Assembly: GCA_021780935.1 (NCBI GenBank) | Contig: JAJXXT010000156.1 | Coordinates: 1 to 43,060 of the forward strand | Length of the DNA stretch: 43,060 nucleotides | Origin: Pseudomonadota bacterium | GTDB lineage: Bacteria > Pseudomonadota > Alphaproteobacteria > Acetobacterales > Acetobacteraceae | Reading direction: 5' to 3' | Shown here: positions 41,803 through 43,060 of the stretch, piece by piece | Layout of the letters: each line of letters opens with the position of its first letter | How positions within the stretch are numbered: the stretch's first letter is position 1 | Made by a program: the position numbers and the translations under genes | Notes under the pieces: model-generated | What the model was told of the DNA's origin: nothing | The model's input: only the letters and a program-made list of their open reading frames with translations | The model's database searches: none

Positions 41803-42339
41803 CTATTTGCGGGGGTACCAAGGGCAGTACTTCGCTGGGTCATTGAGCGCTTCAACAGCCCGGATACGAGCAGCAATGACAGCTGCTTTCACTCCGGCCG
41901 CATGGCGAGCGCTCTGGTCCATCATCCCGCAGTACCGGTCTTCCTCCGCAACATCCGTACTATTTCCTAATGGATTGTCGAGCACAACGATGCTGCCCCA
42001 TGCACATGCAAGTAAATCCACAGGCTGGACACCAGAAGTTGGGCTGGCGTTCGAAACAGAAAGCGCCTCCGCGACATTTCTCTGCCCGGTATAGTCACCA
42101 GCGAATGCGCACAGATAACTCTCGATGAACTGTTCTTGGTTGAACCGACACATCCTTTTATCGTCGGCAGTCCGAGTGAAAGCGCAGCTCGAAAGGAGTT
42201 GCTTTGCTTCTGCCTCGATACTCGCTGGCGTGTCTACGGTCGATGATACCACGGCAGAATGGGACGGAGCGGCTTGGGCCGCAAAGGCGATGATCGCGAA
42301 GCCGAGGGCAAGGAGGGCCGTGTGGAAGCGGTAAGCCAT
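41803..42339 (-). CDS. Secreted Cys-rich hypothetical protein of foreign composition
   Basis: A 178-residue protein with a signal peptide (MAYRFHTALLALGFAIIAFAAQAA) and six Cys in the mature part (SSCAF, MCRF, YLCAF, LACAW, RYCGM, KYCPW), which probably make three disulfides. It contains ALNDPAKYCPWY near the end. I know no family. The DNA is visibly richer in A and T than its neighbours, so it may have been acquired. GGAG lies nine bases before ATG 42339; upstream in-frame starts lack a signal sequence. It lies between nrdJ and a tRNA gene. Confidence 0.75.
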   Translation of the reverse strand: MAYRFHTALLALGFAIIAFAAQAAPSHSAVVSSTVDTPASIEAEAKQLLSSCAFTRTADDKRMCRFNQEQFIESYLCAFAGDYTGQRNVAEALSVSNASPTSGVQPVDLLACAWGSIVVLDNPLGNSTDVAEEDRYCGMMDQSARHAAGVKAAVIAARIRAVEALNDPAKYCPWYPRK

Positions 42340-42544
42340 TCGAGTTTCTCCGAGCGGGAATAAACGGGGCGCAGGGGGCTGTCCCTCGGGCAGCAAGACT
42401 TGGACACACAAGCGGGCAATGTTGTGCGCCTCGACCTCGTTAGGCTCACCCTTGGCGATAATCCACCGAGACGAGGACGCAAGAAGATTCTGGGATCGAT
42501 CTGTATGCGGGTAAAGGGCGCTTTGTGCTACGCAGTCGCGCGAC

Positions 42545-42576
42545 AGGATAACCTCGATGCAGGATAACCTCGATGC
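42545..42576. repeat. Exact 16-bp tandem duplication
   Basis: AGGATAACCTCGATGC occurs twice in direct succession (42545-42560 and 42561-42576). Confidence 0.9.
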
Positions 42577-42598
42577 TTTGCGGGCGTTTCTACGACCT

Positions 42599-42631
42599 CC
42601 CAGAAGTAGACCTATCCCAGAAGTAGACCTA
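42599..42631. repeat. 16-bp direct duplication with one-base spacer
   Basis: CCCAGAAGTAGACCTA occurs at 42599-42614 and 42616-42631. It lies only 22 bases beyond the other duplication, so both may stem from one event type. Confidence 0.9.
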
Positions 42632-42676
42632 CGGGCAGCGTAATCCAGTCCGGGTGAGCGCCCCATTCGCTGCCCG
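42632..42676. repeat. 9-bp perfect inverted repeat
   Basis: CGGGCAGCG (42632-42640) and CGCTGCCCG (42668-42676) are exact inverted copies around 27 bases. There is no T-run after it in either direction. Confidence 0.6.
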
Positions 42677-42833
42677 GAGCCAAAATGGCAAGCTGCCGCT
42701 ACCCTTGCTTGGTACAATCGGTTCAGATGCCATACCCCCACGCGTAACGCCTGCGCCGCGGCGGGGTGGCCCCCCGAGCACAATCTTTGCTCCACCTGCG
42801 GGTGGTCGCTCTTGATCGCGCGGGTTTGGGAAA

Positions 42834-42908
42834 TGGTAGCGGCGGGCGGATTTGAACCACCGACCAAGGGATTATGATTCCCCTGCTCTACCGCTGAGCT
42901 ACGCCGCC
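42834..42908 (-). tRNA. tRNA-Met (anticodon CAT), CCA encoded
   Basis: On the minus strand a full cloverleaf folds. The acceptor stem pairs GGCGGCG with CGCCGCT, the D-arm holds AGCTCAGCGGTAGAGC, the anticodon stem pairs GGGGA with TCCCT around loop ATCATAA (anticodon CAT), and the T-arm pairs GGTGG with CCGCC around TTTGAAT. ACCA is encoded at the 3' end. The GGGAATCATAATCCC anticodon arm fits elongator Met; tRNA-Ile2 (lysidine-modified CAT) is the alternative. It lies 40 bases downstream of mnmA on the same strand. Confidence 0.93.
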
Positions 42909-42948
42909 ACAGGGTCGGGCGCGGACTTAGCCGCGTCGTGCCGGGAGG

Positions 42949-43060
42949 TCAATCGGCGGCGATAAAGCCACCGCCAAGCACCCGAGTGCCATCATAGACC
43001 ACGCAGGCCTGGCCGGGGGCTGCGCGCGCCGGCGCGTCGAGCAGCACCGCGAACCCCCCG
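42949..43060 (-). CDS. mnmA: tRNA 2-thiouridine synthase MnmA, C-terminal 36 residues
   Basis: The frame enters from the right edge and ends at TGA 42949. The peptide APGQACVVYDGTRVLGGGFI is the conserved C-terminal beta-barrel end of MnmA, which thiolates U34 of tRNAs for Lys, Glu and Gln. The rest of the gene lies outside the window. That a tRNA gene follows it is probably a coincidence of position. Confidence 0.88.
   Translation of the reverse strand, partial: GGFAVLLDAPARAAPGQACVVYDGTRVLGGGFIAAD

Larger units (their letters stand above)
42340..42833. other. Gene-poor stretch next to the tRNA
   Basis: 494 bases without a convincing gene. It contains two short tandem duplications and a 9-bp inverted repeat (listed separately) and has mixed base composition. 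It looks like a patchwork or scar rather than a regulatory region; nothing here resembles an integrase or transposase. Confidence 0.5.

Noticed and set aside
41798..41825. Partial likeness to the tRNA-Met 3' region (ATTTG...ACCAAGGG), a possible attachment site
   Set aside because: Only about 13 bases in two blocks match, spacing differs by one base, and the match lies at the coding end of the secreted-protein gene. Chance is more likely.
39438..41876. 812-codon minus-strand frame opposite nrdJ
   Set aside because: NrdJ on the plus strand has all catalytic motifs; the antisense frame has none and the same His/Arg-rich shadow composition.

Overview
The window is GC-rich chromosomal DNA of an alphaproteobacterium, most likely from the Acetobacteraceae/Rhodospirillales. 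Signs of this are the NDUFA12 - mlaD - DUF2155 gene run, a Coq7-type ubiquinone hydroxylase, a class II (B12) ribonucleotide reductase, an aerobic HemF and a bc1 cytochrome b/c1 pair. I cannot name the genus from the sequence alone. Almost all of the DNA is coding. No phage, insertion sequence or CRISPR array is visible.

Layout. 1-3017: the start of an unrecognised leftward gene, a complex I accessory protein (NDUFA12), the lipid-transport protein MlaD, a secreted DUF2155 protein with a long Pro/Ala/Thr linker, and trehalose-6-phosphate phosphatase. 3085-8265: an envelope block of two periplasmic HtrA-type proteases that bracket two secreted proteins built of 11-residue repeats, followed by a convergent lipoprotein. 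8383-16018: metabolic genes (GST, DsbB, Coq7, extradiol dioxygenase, PyrE, tartrate/malate dehydrogenase, Asp/Glu racemase, glycerophosphodiesterase) and two unknowns. 16538-20172: citrate synthase, a SixA-like phosphatase that seems to start at CTG, and an Fe-S photolyase. 20169-22609: a glycan locus with a truncated FkbM methyltransferase and a three-part protein (NodZ-like glycosyltransferase, helical repeats, discoidin domain). 22670-27396: a three-gene 2-oxoacid oxidoreductase operon with its own NAD(P)/FAD/Fe-S subunit. 27518-34448: a secreted nuclease-fold protein, SDR, GT9, flavin-binding protein, MsbA-like exporter, orphan permease and HemF. 34777-41792: cytochrome b and c1 without a Rieske gene, MTA phosphorylase, an EamA transporter, an Ada-type regulator without its usual repair domain, and NrdJ. 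41803-43060: a compositionally foreign secreted protein, a gene-poor stretch with short duplications, tRNA-Met(CAT) and the end of mnmA.

The best candidates for something undescribed are (1) the HtrA / hendecad-repeat / hendecad-repeat / HtrA block, where both repeat proteins carry one Cys after the signal peptide and one at the penultimate residue, and (2) a 106-108 nt element present twice (12102-12207 and 16370-16477) whose three hairpins are kept through compensating base changes, which suggests a structured RNA or a mobile repeat family. Other points of note are the missing Rieske gene with a possible remnant, the CTG start that restores a catalytic RHA motif, and the glycosyltransferase-discoidin fusion. 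All family assignments come from reading motifs; no database search was run.
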